Below are positions 55,904 to 64,000 of a stretch of DNA of 64,000 bases, in pieces. Numbering within the stretch: position 1 is the stretch's first letter; every line of letters begins with the position of its first letter. Source of the DNA: Pseudochelatococcus lubricantis (GTDB taxonomy: Bacteria; Pseudomonadota; Alphaproteobacteria; Rhizobiales; Beijerinckiaceae); NCBI RefSeq assembly GCF_011762225.1, contig NZ_JAASQI010000001.1, forward strand, positions 310,001 to 374,000, in the 5' to 3' direction. Below the pieces are notes generated by a model. It saw only the letters and a list, made by a program, of their open reading frames with translations, did not search any database and was not told where the DNA came from. Position numbers and translations under genes: made by a program.

Positions 55904-56218
55904 GGTCGCATCATACCCTTTCCAGCCGGCGGTGTCGCCGGACGTCGCATTACATCTATCACGTCATCCGCGGTGGATGCCACCCGCCGCGCCGTTTGAC
56001 CGGACCGCAGATGCCGACTTGCGGCTCGTTTCGGCCATGACCTTGTCCAAGCCATGACACGGGATGGTAAAATTTCTGTCACCGGTCGCGGAGAAGCCGT
56101 CGGCGGATGCGATTTCCACCCCGGGGAGCGGGCGCCGCACCACGCGGGCATCGGCCAGGCCGCCATGCGGTGAAACGGAGCGACGGCCGGCGCGCGCCGG
56201 CTGTTCACATGTTCGGGA
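55904..56218. other. Intergenic region between IalB and SulP genes
   Basis: A 315-bp gap without a supported gene. It includes a 16-bp palindrome GCCGGCGCGCGCCGGC (56186-56201) downstream of the SulP gene that may terminate that transcript, and the IalB promoter region. Confidence 0.45.
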
Positions 56219-56253
56219 TCAGGTCGCGGCCGGCGCCGCCGGTCGCGACCTGA
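56219..56253 (-). repeat. Inverted repeat at the end of the SulP gene
   Basis: TCAGGTCGCG (56219-56228) and CGCGACCTGA (56244-56253) pair perfectly, placing the stop codon in a stem. It may protect or terminate the mRNA together with the palindrome just downstream. Confidence 0.5.
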
Positions 56254-57970
56254 TGGCGGCGTGCGCGTCGTTCACCGCGTCGCGGACATTGGCCTTGAAG
56301 TGCACCAGCGGGTGGCGCACCCCGTGCAACAGCAGCGTGCGGCGCACGCCGGGCCGCGCGCCGGTGATGGAGATGATGGCGCCGCGCGCGTGCGCCTTGC
56401 GCACGAAGCCCTCGATGGTCGCGGCGGCGGTGGAATCGAGGAACGGCACGGCCGAGAAGTCGATGACGTAAGCCTTGGGCTGGCGCGCGATCTGGTCGAG
56501 CGTCGTGGCGACGGTCGCGGCCGCGCCGAAGAAGAACGCGCCCGAAATCCGCGAGACCACCACGTCCGGATCGCTCGCCTCGGCTGCGTCATATGGCAGC
56601 AGCGGGTCGCGCTCGTCGGTATCCGACGTGTCGGACGGGATGTGCGGGGTGAGGGCGGCGTTCTCCACCTCCACAGATTGCGCCATGCGATGCAGGAACA
56701 GCAGCGCGCTCAGTGTGAAGCCGACGACGATGCCTTCGATGAGGTCGCGGAAGACCGTGAGCAGGAACGTCGCCGCCAGCACCACGGCGTCGCCGCGCGA
56801 GGCGCGCAGCAGAGTGGCGACGGCGTGCTTCTCGACCATGTTCCACGCCACCGTCGCTAGCACGCCGGCAAGCGCGGCGAGCGGGATATAGGACGCGAGC
56901 GGCGCCGCGATCAGGATGAACAGCAGCAGGAACAGCGAATGCAGTATGCCCGCCACCGGCCCGTGCGCGCCGGAGCGCACGTTGGTGGCGGTGCGGGCAA
57001 TGGTGCCTGTCACGCAGAAGCCGCCGAACAGGGCCGAGCCGATGTTCGCCGCGCCCTGCGCGACCAGCTCGCAGTTCGACCGGTGCCGGCGGCCCGTCAT
57101 GCTGTCGGCGACGACGGCGGACAGCAGGCTCTCGATGCTGCCGAGCAGCGCGAAGCTGACGGCCGCAGGCAGCACCGCGATGACTTTTTCGAAGCTCATG
57201 TCCGGCAGGCGCGGCGCGGGCAGCGACTGCGGAATGCCGCCGAACTTCGTGCCGATGGTCTCGACCGGCAGGTCTAGCGCGAAGGTGGCCAGCGCCGCGA
57301 GCGTCACTGCGATCAGCAGGCCGGGCAGGCGCGGGCGGTATTCGCGCAGGCCAATGATGACGACGATGGTCGCGGCCGCCAGCATGAACGCCGCGAGGTT
57401 GAAGGTGGGCAGCGCATCCGCCAGCGCGGCGAGTTTCTCGAAGATCGGGCCGGGCTCCGGGCCGCTGAGCGTCAGGCCGAACAGGTCCTTGATCTGGCTT
57501 GAGAAGATGATGACCGCGATGCCCGCCGAGAAGCCGACGGTGACAGGGTAGGGAATGTATTTGATGAACGTGCCGAGCTGCAGGAAGCCGATCAGCAGCA
57601 GCAGCACGCCCGACAGCAGCGTCGCCAGGATCAGTCCGTCCACGCCCTGCGTACTGACGGTGGTCGCGACGAGCACGATGAAGGCACCGGCCGGCCCGCC
57701 GATCTGGAACCGGCTGCCGCCGAGCAGCGAGACAAGGAAACCGCCGACGATCGCCGTGTAGAGGCCCCGGTCCGGCCCGACGCCGGACGCGATGGCGATG
57801 GCCATCGACAGCGGCAGCGCAACGATCGCCACCGTGAGGCCGGCGACCACGTCGGCCTTGAAATGGGCGAACGTATAACCCTCGCGCAGGACGGTGATGA
57901 GCTTGGGCGTAAACAGTTCGACAAACGTCGGCGCGTTGCTGGCGCGGGTAGCTGTCGGCGAACGGGACAT
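56219..57970 (-). CDS. SulP family inorganic anion transporter
   Basis: A 583-residue inner-membrane transporter. Residues 15-440 carry about ten to twelve helices with SulP motifs (ADVVAGLTVAIVALPLSMAIAI, GPAGAFIVLVATT, and GIARTATN-like sequence in FCVTGTIARTATNVRSG). Residues 450-570 are a STAS domain (VVSRISGAFFFGA, FSAVPFLDSTAAATIEGF). Substrate may be sulfate, bicarbonate or another anion. The last codons lie in a 10-bp inverted repeat (56219-56228 with 56244-56253). A small HTH gene is upstream on the same strand. Confidence 0.93.
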   Translation of the reverse strand: MSRSPTATRASNAPTFVELFTPKLITVLREGYTFAHFKADVVAGLTVAIVALPLSMAIAIASGVGPDRGLYTAIVGGFLVSLLGGSRFQIGGPAGAFIVLVATTVSTQGVDGLILATLLSGVLLLLIGFLQLGTFIKYIPYPVTVGFSAGIAVIIFSSQIKDLFGLTLSGPEPGPIFEKLAALADALPTFNLAAFMLAAATIVVIIGLREYRPRLPGLLIAVTLAALATFALDLPVETIGTKFGGIPQSLPAPRLPDMSFEKVIAVLPAAVSFALLGSIESLLSAVVADSMTGRRHRSNCELVAQGAANIGSALFGGFCVTGTIARTATNVRSGAHGPVAGILHSLFLLLFILIAAPLASYIPLAALAGVLATVAWNMVEKHAVATLLRASRGDAVVLAATFLLTVFRDLIEGIVVGFTLSALLFLHRMAQSVEVENAALTPHIPSDTSDTDERDPLLPYDAAEASDPDVVVSRISGAFFFGAAATVATTLDQIARQPKAYVIDFSAVPFLDSTAAATIEGFVRKAHARGAIISITGARPGVRRTLLLHGVRHPLVHFKANVRDAVNDAHAAIRSRPAAPAAT

Positions 57971-58230
57971 CGTGACACCTCAACGCGCGGCGTCCGTCAA
58001 GGGGGCGCCGCGCACTCTGGACGCAGGGCCGGCCATGTGCGCGGCTGAAGCTTCCTTCGCACGCCACGACCACACGCCGGATTGTCGCAGCGTGGCGGGA
58101 TCGTCGGACCCAGAATGCGCCCCCGGAAGCGATGGGCTGCCGGGGTGGGAGGCGGCGGTCGCCGTTACGCGGCGTCAAACATGAACCAGACTGGTGGACG
58201 CCTGTGGCACCCGCCGGTCGGAAAACAGGC

Positions 58231-58506
58231 TCAGGCCGAGCCGGACGTCACCGGCGGCGAGGGCTCCTTGAGCCGCACACCGCGCCCGCCACCCTGGCTT
58301 GGCGCGTTCTCGCCAAGCAGCATCACGCCCGCCCGATCGAAAGCCTCGATGACCTTGGTCAGCGTATCCACGACGCCGCGCACGTTCCCCTCGCTCGCTT
58401 CCATCCGCTGGATGGTGGGCAGGGAGACGCCGGAAAGCTCGGCGAGCTGTCGCTGGTCAATCCCCAGCAAAGCCCGCGCGGCGCGCATTTGAGCGGCGGT
58501 AATCAC
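58231..58506 (-). CDS. XRE-type helix-turn-helix regulator
   Basis: A 91-residue protein with one HTH domain (MRAARALLGIDQRQLAELSG, then VSLPTIQRMEASEG as recognition region), followed by helices and a disordered tail. The GTG start at 58506 fits the strong promoter just upstream. The SulP gene starts 260 bp downstream on the same strand, so it may be the operon's regulator. An inverted repeat over the -35 box suggests autoregulation. Confidence 0.85.
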   Translation of the reverse strand: MITAAQMRAARALLGIDQRQLAELSGVSLPTIQRMEASEGNVRGVVDTLTKVIEAFDRAGVMLLGENAPSQGGGRGVRLKEPSPPVTSGSA

Positions 58507-58536
58507 GCTATAGACCCGATCTGAAACATGAACGAT

Positions 58537-58574
58537 CCTATATCATCTATTATTTATGATGTCAAAACCATCAT
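58537..58574 (-). promoter_or_regulatory. Promoter and operator-like inverted repeat of the HTH gene
   Basis: On the minus strand TTGACA (58560-58565) is 17 bp from TATAGG (58537-58542). ATGATG-TCAAAAC-CATCAT (58556-58574) covers the -35 box and is a plausible binding site for the HTH protein. Confidence 0.6.
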
Positions 58575-58593
58575 TATCCAGATCCCGTACATG

Positions 58594-58621
58594 ATGCGAG
58601 GTGCCGCATGCGAGGTGCCGC
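58594..58621. repeat. Tandem duplication of 14 bp
   Basis: ATGCGAGGTGCCGC is repeated exactly, head to tail, between the HTH promoter and the next small gene. Confidence 0.85.
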
Positions 58622-58700
58622 GACCGCGCCGTCGGGCGACAACCGGCGCCGTTCCTGATATATTGCAGGACGACGTGAAGGCCTGCGTATGGAGGTTGGC

Positions 58701-58901
58701 ATGACGAACACGCAATCCGGCGCTCCCGGAAAAGCCGGACAGGACGACGCGGCCCGGCGGAAGGAACTGGAAGAGCAGGAGGCGCGCGTCGACCGCCGCC
58801 TGGACGAGGAACTGGTGGAGACCTTTCCCGCCAGCGATGCGCCTTCGGTGACGCAGCCGGGCGCTGGGCAGGAGACGGGCGCCGAGGTCGAGAAACGCTG
58901 A
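58701..58901 (+). CDS. Small conserved hypothetical protein with ETFPASDAPS motif
   Basis: A 66-residue, highly charged soluble protein. The segment RRLDEELVETFPASDAPSVTQP is a motif seen in many short alphaproteobacterial proteins of unknown function. The ATG at 58701 is preceded by GGAGG with 6-base spacing; the ATG at 58689 overlaps that site and is unlikely. Confidence 0.75.
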   Translation: MTNTQSGAPGKAGQDDAARRKELEEQEARVDRRLDEELVETFPASDAPSVTQPGAGQETGAEVEKR

Positions 58902-59048
58902 CGGACGCCGCTGTATCGGACCAGGACGCGAACAGTGTTTCTGGGGCGGTTCGTTGCATGCTGCCGGAAGTCGCCGGCCGGAGAACGAAAAAGGGAGCGC
59001 GATAACCGCGCTCCCTTGTTTTTTGATGACAGGCTGCTGGCGGATGCG

Positions 59049-59432
59049 TCAGCGATGCCAGCCGCCGGGATCGAACGTCCAGCCGTTGTGGCTGCGCACC
59101 CAGCGGGGATCGCGATGCCGGAAGCCGGGACGGTTGCGCACCCACTGGCCCGATCTCCACACGTAGTCGCGGCGGCGCGGGTTCCACTCCCAGAAACCCG
59201 GAACCCACACATAACCGGGGCGCGGCGGGGGCCTGCGCTCCTGGCGCGGACGCGGCGGCGCGCGGTTGGGCTGATGCGGCGGCGGCGGCCTGTTCCCGCC
59301 GGGGCGGCCGTTATGCCACTGGTCGGGGCGCTGCTGGGCCTGCGCTTCGCCAATGGCGGCCATGCCGGCCAGCGGCGCCGCAACGCCGGCGACGAGCAGG
59401 GCGCTCAGAAAATGTCGTCTTGAAACCATCAT
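59049..59432 (-). CDS. Secreted protein with WxPGxW-type repeats
   Basis: A 127-residue protein with a twin-arginine-like signal peptide (SRRHFLSALLVAGVAAPLAG), a Pro/Arg/Asn-rich linker and a C-terminal part with repeated aromatic motifs (YVWVPGFWEWNPRRRDYVW, SGQWVRNRPG, WTFDPGGWHR), like YXWVPG(Y/F)W proteins of the envelope. Function unknown. AAGGAG lies 5 bases before the ATG at 59432. Confidence 0.8.
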   Translation of the reverse strand: MMVSRRHFLSALLVAGVAAPLAGMAAIGEAQAQQRPDQWHNGRPGGNRPPPPHQPNRAPPRPRQERRPPPRPGYVWVPGFWEWNPRRRDYVWRSGQWVRNRPGFRHRDPRWVRSHNGWTFDPGGWHR

Positions 59433-59729
59433 GCCACTCCTTGGGAGGTGAGTCGCTGCAATTTGCCCGGCCGGTCGCGGGGTGACGTCGGCCTGTGCCG
59501 GCCGCCCGTCTCCCCGTCCCGTTTTCCGGCCGGCTGCTCGAACCGTTTACGCTTGCAGGTTGCAGATGAATTGTTGCAATCCCGTGGCAAGAATTAGTCG
59601 TCGACGTGGAAATATATCGTTAACAGGTATAGATGAAGAAAATTTCATGTATACGAAATGCCGCTACAAAAGAAAACCAAACTATACACGTTCCTCCGGA
59701 GCCACGCCGTTTGCGAACGACCGGCGTGC
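59433..59729. other. Intergenic AT-richer region
   Basis: About 300 bp. The middle (59565-59700) is lower in GC than the surroundings and has no supported gene. It would include the promoter of the WxPGxW gene and the 3' flank of the DUF2865 gene. Confidence 0.4.
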
Positions 59730-60902
59730 TCAGTTCCCGTGCAGCGGCTCCTGCACGGGAACGAGATAGGGCGCGACAATCCGGACGCTGCGCCGCGAAC
59801 CGTCGGGACCGGACGAGACGATCGTGCGCCCGTCCTTGCGGGAGAGCGGCCGGTCTTCGCCGGCGATGGCGGGGCCGATGCCGGCGGATTCGCCGCTCGC
59901 CGTCGGGACCGCCGCCGTGTCGGGGATCTCCTCCGCGTCGCCGGCCGCGGCGGGCTGTACCGCGGCCTGCCGTGCGGCGCGGGCGGCGCCGGGGCGGGAG
60001 AGTTCGTCCGCCTTTTCGGCGGTGACGATGATATCGTCGTCGTTGCGCCCGATCAGGGTTTCCGCGCCCTGCAGCGCATCGGCCCAGCTCTGGCCCGCCG
60101 GCAGGCAGGCGGCTTCGGGCACGAGGCGTTTCTGGTAGACGAGGGCGGTCGGCAGGGTGCTGTAGGGCACGCCGGAAGCGCTCTGCGCCCGCTCGATCTT
60201 GCCGCCTTCCGACATGAAAAACAGTTCGGTGCGGGTGGCCGGGCATTGCGCCTGGCACATCTGCTGTGCCTGCTCCCGTCCACGATACCGTGCGCCGAGC
60301 GGGAAGAAGTAGCCGTCGGCCAGGCGCACGCACACGGGCTGCGAGCCGCCGAGCCCGCGCTCGCCGCCTGCCGGTTTCTCGGTTGCCGGCGCGGTCGCGC
60401 GTTCGGGCGCGGGCGCGGTGGGCGGGGGTTCGTCCGCTGGCGCCGGTTGCCCGCCGCCGAAAAGCCGCTCCAGAAAGCCGCGCGGGCGCGCCGGCTCGTT
60501 GGCGCAATAACGGTCCAGCGCGGCCTGCAGTTCGCGCCGCCGCGCCTGGCTCCGCTGTCCGCCGCCCAGCCTGTCGGCGTAGGCGAGCATTTCGTTGAGG
60601 TTGGCCTGCATCTGCCGCATGTGGGTGCGCAGCGAGGAGCACTCGGCCGGCGGTCGGTAGATGTCCGTGCGCGTGCAGCCGATCTGGTCGAAGTAGGCGC
60701 GCGTGCGCTCAAGCTCGGCCCGCTGCCGCTGGGCGGCGACGGTGTACTCCTGCGCGCGCGGATCGACGGACCGGGAGATGCCGGCGAGTTCGGCCCGGTA
60801 GGCCGCGCAGTCGACGGCCTGCGCCACGGCGCCCGTGATGCCCCAACCCGTCATGATGCCGAAACCGGCCAGGGCAAGCGATGCCCGCATAGCTTTTTTC
60901 AT
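59730..60902 (-). CDS. DUF2865 domain secreted protein
   Basis: A 390-residue protein with a Sec signal peptide (ASLALAGFGIMTGWGITGAVAQA). The N-terminal part is helical with cysteine-bearing segments (CAAYRAEL, IGCTRTDIYRPPAECSSL). The DUF2865 domain follows a Pro/Ala linker: VCVRLADGYFFPLGARYRG, QMCQAQCPATRTELFFM. The C-terminus is low complexity, ending in the SVRIVAPYLVPVQEPLHGN stretch. Such proteins are common in Rhizobiales with unknown role. Confidence 0.88.
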   Translation of the reverse strand: MKKAMRASLALAGFGIMTGWGITGAVAQAVDCAAYRAELAGISRSVDPRAQEYTVAAQRQRAELERTRAYFDQIGCTRTDIYRPPAECSSLRTHMRQMQANLNEMLAYADRLGGGQRSQARRRELQAALDRYCANEPARPRGFLERLFGGGQPAPADEPPPTAPAPERATAPATEKPAGGERGLGGSQPVCVRLADGYFFPLGARYRGREQAQQMCQAQCPATRTELFFMSEGGKIERAQSASGVPYSTLPTALVYQKRLVPEAACLPAGQSWADALQGAETLIGRNDDDIIVTAEKADELSRPGAARAARQAAVQPAAAGDAEEIPDTAAVPTASGESAGIGPAIAGEDRPLSRKDGRTIVSSGPDGSRRSVRIVAPYLVPVQEPLHGN

Positions 60903-61149
60903 ACGTTGCGTGACCACTTGCTCGACCTGCCCGGCCGGCGCCGGGCCAACCGCATCCTGTCTGCCGCAGGGGCCCGACGAACCGTTGGCTGAAACCATCT
61001 GGTAGCATCGTTACTATAGTCGCGGCCAGCTTTTCCAGCGCTTTCGTCGGCGCCGGCGGCCGCGCCGGGGTTGAACCGGCCGCGCGATCCCGTTGGGGCG
61101 AAGGAAAGAACCAGCCGTGGGCCGGAGGCGGCGGCCGATCAAAAATTGT

Positions 61150-61665
61150 TTATGACGCGGCGCTTCGCCGCGCCGACGGGTCGGGATCGCCCGCGCCGTC
61201 GAGGGGCTCGGCGCTGTCGATGCCGGCGCGCTCCATGAGATGGGCGATGATTCGCTCGAAAGCCTCCAGATCGGCCTCGGGAAGCCCTTCCGTGAGTTGC
61301 TGCGAGTATTCGAGCGCCGTGGGCACGATCATGGCATAAGTGCTGGCGCCCTTCTCGGTGAGGGACAGGAACGCCTCGCGCCGGTCGCGCTCGTTGGGAC
61401 GGCGCAGGAGCAGCCCGCGTTCTTCCAGCGTCGCGACGGCGCGCGACACTTTCGTCTTGTGCATCTGGCTGTGGGCGCCGATGTCGCGCGCGGTCATGGG
61501 GCCGAACTCGCCCAGTGTCGCGATCAGGCGCCACTCGGGAATGCCGAAGCCGAAACGTTCGGTATAGATGCGGTCGAGCCCGCCCGCGACGACGTGCGCG
61601 AGGACATTCAGGCGGTAGGGCAGAAAGCGGCTCAGCGCCAGCGGTTCTGCGGGGGTGTCCGTCAT
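61150..61665 (-). CDS. MarR family transcriptional regulator
   Basis: A 171-residue winged-helix regulator. The pattern EWRLIATLGEFGPMTARDIGAH followed by MHKTKVSRAVATLEERGLLLR and the wing RDRREAFLSLTEKG matches MarR. Its target is unknown. It diverges from creA; an inverted repeat CCCGCC (61700-61705) and GGCGGG (61717-61722) in between could be its operator. Confidence 0.92.
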   Translation of the reverse strand: MTDTPAEPLALSRFLPYRLNVLAHVVAGGLDRIYTERFGFGIPEWRLIATLGEFGPMTARDIGAHSQMHKTKVSRAVATLEERGLLLRRPNERDRREAFLSLTEKGASTYAMIVPTALEYSQQLTEGLPEADLEAFERIIAHLMERAGIDSAEPLDGAGDPDPSARRSAAS

Positions 61666-61881
61666 GCTGCCGGATCTCGCAGGTAATAAGGGAACAAACC
61701 CCGCCCGATTGTTTCAGGCGGGACAGCCAGCAATGGCATACAGCGATCCCGACGTCGCGGCAATCGCTGCTTGCGACAAATCCGCTGGCAACCGCGAAAA
61801 TGTTCGGCCGGCCAACAAAACGCCCCGTTTTCCGCGCAATACGCTATATATTGTCCGTCGCGATCTGCTCCGGAGTTTTCG

Positions 61882-62412
61882 ATGTCCTTCGTTTCCCGTC
61901 TTGCCGCCGCCGCTCTCGTGGGTGTTCTTGCCGCGGCGGGCGGCCCCGGCATCGCGCAGGCGCGTGCCGACGGGCCGGACCTCATCTTCAGGAAATCCAC
62001 GGTGTGGAAGATGCTGACGCCCGACGACAAACTCGCGGTCTACGGCATCGACGATCCGGTCGTGTCCGGCGTTTCCTGCCATTACACCACGCCGGAGCGC
62101 GGTGGCGTCAAGGGCATGCTGGGTGTCGCGGAGGAGGTGTCGGACATCTCGCTCTCCTGCCATCAGGTCGGCCCGATCACCTTCAACGAAAAGTTCGCGC
62201 AGGGTGACGAAGTGTTCAGCGAACGCCGCTCGCTGATCTTCAAGCGCATGCAGATCGTGCGCGGCTGCGACGAGAAGCGCAACGTTCTCGTCTACCTCGT
62301 CTATTCCGACAAGCTGATCGAGGGGTCGCCGAAGAACTCCACCTCCGGCGTGCCCATCATGCCGTGGGGCGCGGCTGATGCGCCGCGCTGCGCCGACTGG
62401 CTGAAGCGCTGA
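61882..62412 (+). CDS. CreA family protein
   Basis: A 176-residue periplasmic protein with a Sec signal peptide (SRLAAAALVGVLAAAGGPGIA) and the CreA domain: GPDLIFRKSTVWKMLTPDDK, VYGIDDPVVSGVSCHYT, ISLSCHQVGPI with paired Cys, MPWGA near the end. Function of CreA is not established. The ATG at 61882 follows CGGAG; the upstream frame is not supported. Confidence 0.88.
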   Translation: MSFVSRLAAAALVGVLAAAGGPGIAQARADGPDLIFRKSTVWKMLTPDDKLAVYGIDDPVVSGVSCHYTTPERGGVKGMLGVAEEVSDISLSCHQVGPITFNEKFAQGDEVFSERRSLIFKRMQIVRGCDEKRNVLVYLVYSDKLIEGSPKNSTSGVPIMPWGAADAPRCADWLKR

Positions 62413-62536
62413 CGGCCGATCGCTGCTTCCGCCAAAATCGCCGACATTTTGTTGCGCGGGGTTGTCAGCCGTCTTCACGGTTGTTACAAGGGGTCATCGT
62501 CGGGCACATAGCCGCGACATCAGGGAGGGCGTGAGC

Positions 62537-62668
62537 GTGGGCATTTCCCGCTCCAAGGACACAAAAGGCCGGTCGGCCGCGGACGGTATGTCCCGCCGCG
62601 CCGATGCGCGTGTCCGCTCCCTCACCTCCGTGCTTCTTCTTTCCGGCCTCCTCCTTAGCTGCCCCTGA
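62537..62668 (+). CDS. Leucine-rich leader peptide of leuA
   Basis: A 43-residue ORF from GTG at 62537, with AGGGAGGG 7 bases upstream. Near its end comes SLTSVLLLSGLLLSCP, where seven Leu codons lie within twelve codons (CTC, CTT CTT CTT, CTC CTC CTT). The stop TGA lies in the first arm of a hairpin. This fits a leader whose translation stalls when Leu-tRNA is short and so raises leuA expression. An ATG at 62588 could also start it (26 residues). Confidence 0.75.
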   Translation: MGISRSKDTKGRSAADGMSRRADARVRSLTSVLLLSGLLLSCP

Positions 62669-62757
62669 GGGCCGGCTGGGCTTCGCCTGGGCCTTCAGGG
62701 GATGATCGCCTTCCGCCCGGCGCACGGTTGCGTGCGCTCTGGGCAATGACGCTTTTC
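62662..62757 (+). promoter_or_regulatory. leuA leader hairpins (attenuator region)
   Basis: Hairpin 1: CCCCTGA (62662-62668) with TCAGGGG (62695-62701), enclosing GGCC-rich inner arms. Hairpin 2: GCGCACG (62720-62726) with CGTGCGC (62731-62737), outer GCCC/GGGC, with TTTT at 62753-62756. A further CCGCC-TGAA-GGCGG hairpin (62774-62787) precedes the leuA ribosome site. The T run is short and not adjacent to the stem, so translational control is an alternative to transcription attenuation. Confidence 0.55.
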
Positions 62758-62810
62758 CGGATTCATGCATTTTCCGCCTGAAGGCGGCCCCATTCAAAGG
62801 AGACCGGCCA

Positions 62811-64000
62811 ATGAGCACGGCAACGACGAGCGCCAAGGAGCACATCGTTATTTTCGACACCACCCTGCGCGACGGTGAGCAATGTCCCGGCGCCTCGATG
62901 ACTTTCGAGGAAAAGCTGCAGGTCGCGACCGTCCTCGACGAGATGGGCGTCGATGTCATCGAGGCGGGCTTTCCCATCGCCTCCGAAGGCGATTTCGAAT
63001 CGGTACGCGAGATCGCCAGAACCCTGAAGCGCTCCGTCGTCTGCGGGCTGGCGCGCGCCAACCCCAACGATATCGACCGGGCGGGCGAGGCCATCAGGCC
63101 GGCCGCGCGCGGGCGCATCCACACCTTCATCGGCACCTCGCCCCTGCACCGTCAGTACCAGTTGCAGCTCGACCAGGAGCAGGTCTACGAGCGCGCCGTC
63201 GCTTCGGTGAAGCGCGCCCGCAACTTCACCGACGACGTCGAGTGGTCGCCCATGGATGCGACGCGCACGGAGCATGACTACCTCTGCCGCATCGTCGAGG
63301 CGGCCATCGACGCGGGCGCGACCACGATCAACATTCCCGACACGGTCGGCTATGCGACGCCGGAAGAATATTACGAACTCATCCGCATGCTGATCGAGCG
63401 GGTGCCGAACGCCGACAAGGCGATCTTCTCCACCCACTGCCATGACGATCTCGGCCTCGCGGTCGCGAACTCGCTGGCGGGCGTGCGTGCCGGCGCGCGT
63501 CAGATCGAATGCACCATCAACGGCCTCGGCGAGCGCGCCGGCAACGCGGCGCTGGAGGAAGTGGTGCTGGCGATCCGCACGCGCGGCGACATCCTGCCCT
63601 ACGAGACCGGCGTCGACACCACGCACCTGATGCGTGCCTCGAAACTGGTCTCGACGGTGACGTCCTTTCCCGTCCAGTACAACAAGGCCATCGTCGGCCG
63701 CAACGCCTTCGCCCACGAGAGCGGCATCCACCAGGACGGCGTGCTGAAGAACGCCCAGACCTACGAGATCATGACGCCCGAATCGGTCGGCGTCAGCAAG
63801 AACGCGCTCGTCATGGGCAAGCACTCCGGCCGCCACGCCTTCCGCGAGAAGCTGAAGGACCTCGGCTTCAACCTCGGCGAGAACGCGCTGGAGGATGCCT
63901 TCAAGCGCTTCAAGGATCTGGCCGACCGCAAGAAGGACGTCTACGACGAGGACATCGAGGCGCTCGTCGGCGACGAAATCCTGACGTCGCAGGACAGGAT
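62811..64000 (+). CDS. leuA: 2-isopropylmalate synthase (truncated by the window end)
   Basis: First committed enzyme of leucine synthesis: condenses 2-ketoisovalerate with acetyl-CoA. About 396 codons are visible; the stop lies beyond the window. The catalytic DTTLRDGEQ is at 16-24, metal ligands include HCHDD (209-213), and [16 protein letters not shown] and [15 protein letters not shown] are typical of LeuA rather than homocitrate synthase. AAAGGAG lies 8 bases before the ATG at 62811. The missing C-terminal domain should be the leucine-sensing one. Preceded by a Leu leader peptide. Confidence 0.95.
   Translation, partial: MSTATTSAKEHIVIFDTTLRDGEQCPGASMTFEEKLQVATVLDEMGVDVIEAGFPIASEGDFESVREIARTLKRSVVCGLARANPNDIDRAGEAIRPAARGRIHTFIGTSPLHRQYQLQLDQEQVYERAVASVKRARNFTDDVEWSPMDATRTEHDYLCRIVEAAIDAGATTINIPDTVGYATPEEYYELIRMLIERVPNADKAIFSTHCHDDLGLAVANSLAGVRAGARQIECTINGLGERAGNAALEEVVLAIRTRGDILPYETGVDTTHLMRASKLVSTVTSFPVQYNKAIVGRNAFAHESGIHQDGVLKNAQTYEIMTPESVGVSKNALVMGKHSGRHAFREKLKDLGFNLGENALEDAFKRFKDLADRKKDVYDEDIEALVGDEILTSQDR

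Overview
The window is GC-rich chromosomal DNA from an alphaproteobacterium, most likely Hyphomicrobiales (Rhizobiales). The evidence is a clear CtrA cell-cycle regulator with clustered GANTC motifs upstream, two IalB-family proteins, a MbfA-type ferritin/VIT1 iron exporter with an Irr-type inverted repeat at its promoter, a FzlA-like GST-fold protein, DUF2865 and DUF2076 proteins, and the alphaproteobacterial petABC and coxBAC layouts. No genus can be fixed from sequence alone.

Layout. 1-1.6 kb: end of a pseudouridine synthase with a tandem-repeat tail, then rsmD. 1.5-14.3 kb, minus strand: mutL, pgi, two M16 peptidases (one active, one lacking the zinc motif), a secreted hypothetical, lspA, ileS, ribF and a HAD phosphatase. 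14.5-18.3 kb: DUF2076 protein, SbmA/YddA-type ABC exporter and small proteins. 18.8-23.2 kb: petABC (cytochrome bc1), apt and a methyltransferase. 23.2-27.2 kb: an SDR protein, queG and a FzlA-like protein on minus, then uppP on plus. 27.5-29.8 kb: PHB-depolymerase-family esterase and ctrA. 30.3-34.8 kb: complete glycine cleavage operon gcvT-gcvH-gcvPA-gcvPB with split P protein. 34.9-36.1 kb: lipoprotein and IalB protein. 36.7-42.9 kb: aa3-type oxidase operon coxB-coxA-ctaB-(CoxF-like)-ctaG-coxC-surf1.

43.1-51.3 kb lies between tRNA-Thr(CGT) and tRNA-Lys(TTT) and looks like accessory DNA: DUF2239 and GIY-YIG genes sharing a divergent promoter region, an acetyltransferase, a TPP riboswitch with a two-gene thiamine-precursor transporter that has no ATPase gene nearby, small hypotheticals, AT-rich gene-free stretches, a UPF0114 protein and mbfA. 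51.5-64 kb returns to ordinary content: gpt, a CinA-like protein, LemA, rlmN, a second IalB protein, an HTH regulator with a SulP transporter, small secreted proteins, a DUF2865 protein, MarR, CreA, and leuA preceded by a leucine-rich leader peptide.

How the parts connect. The bc1 complex and the aa3 oxidase with its heme A/Cu assembly genes form the end of an aerobic respiratory chain. The gcv operon supplies one-carbon units. lspA, uppP and the FzlA-like gene serve the envelope and division. Non-coding signals that stand out are a TPP riboswitch, the leuA leader, an Irr-type box at mbfA, operator-like repeats at the DUF2239 and HTH-SulP promoters, a 27-codon ORF stop-start coupled to ileS, and two families of dispersed palindromic repeats.
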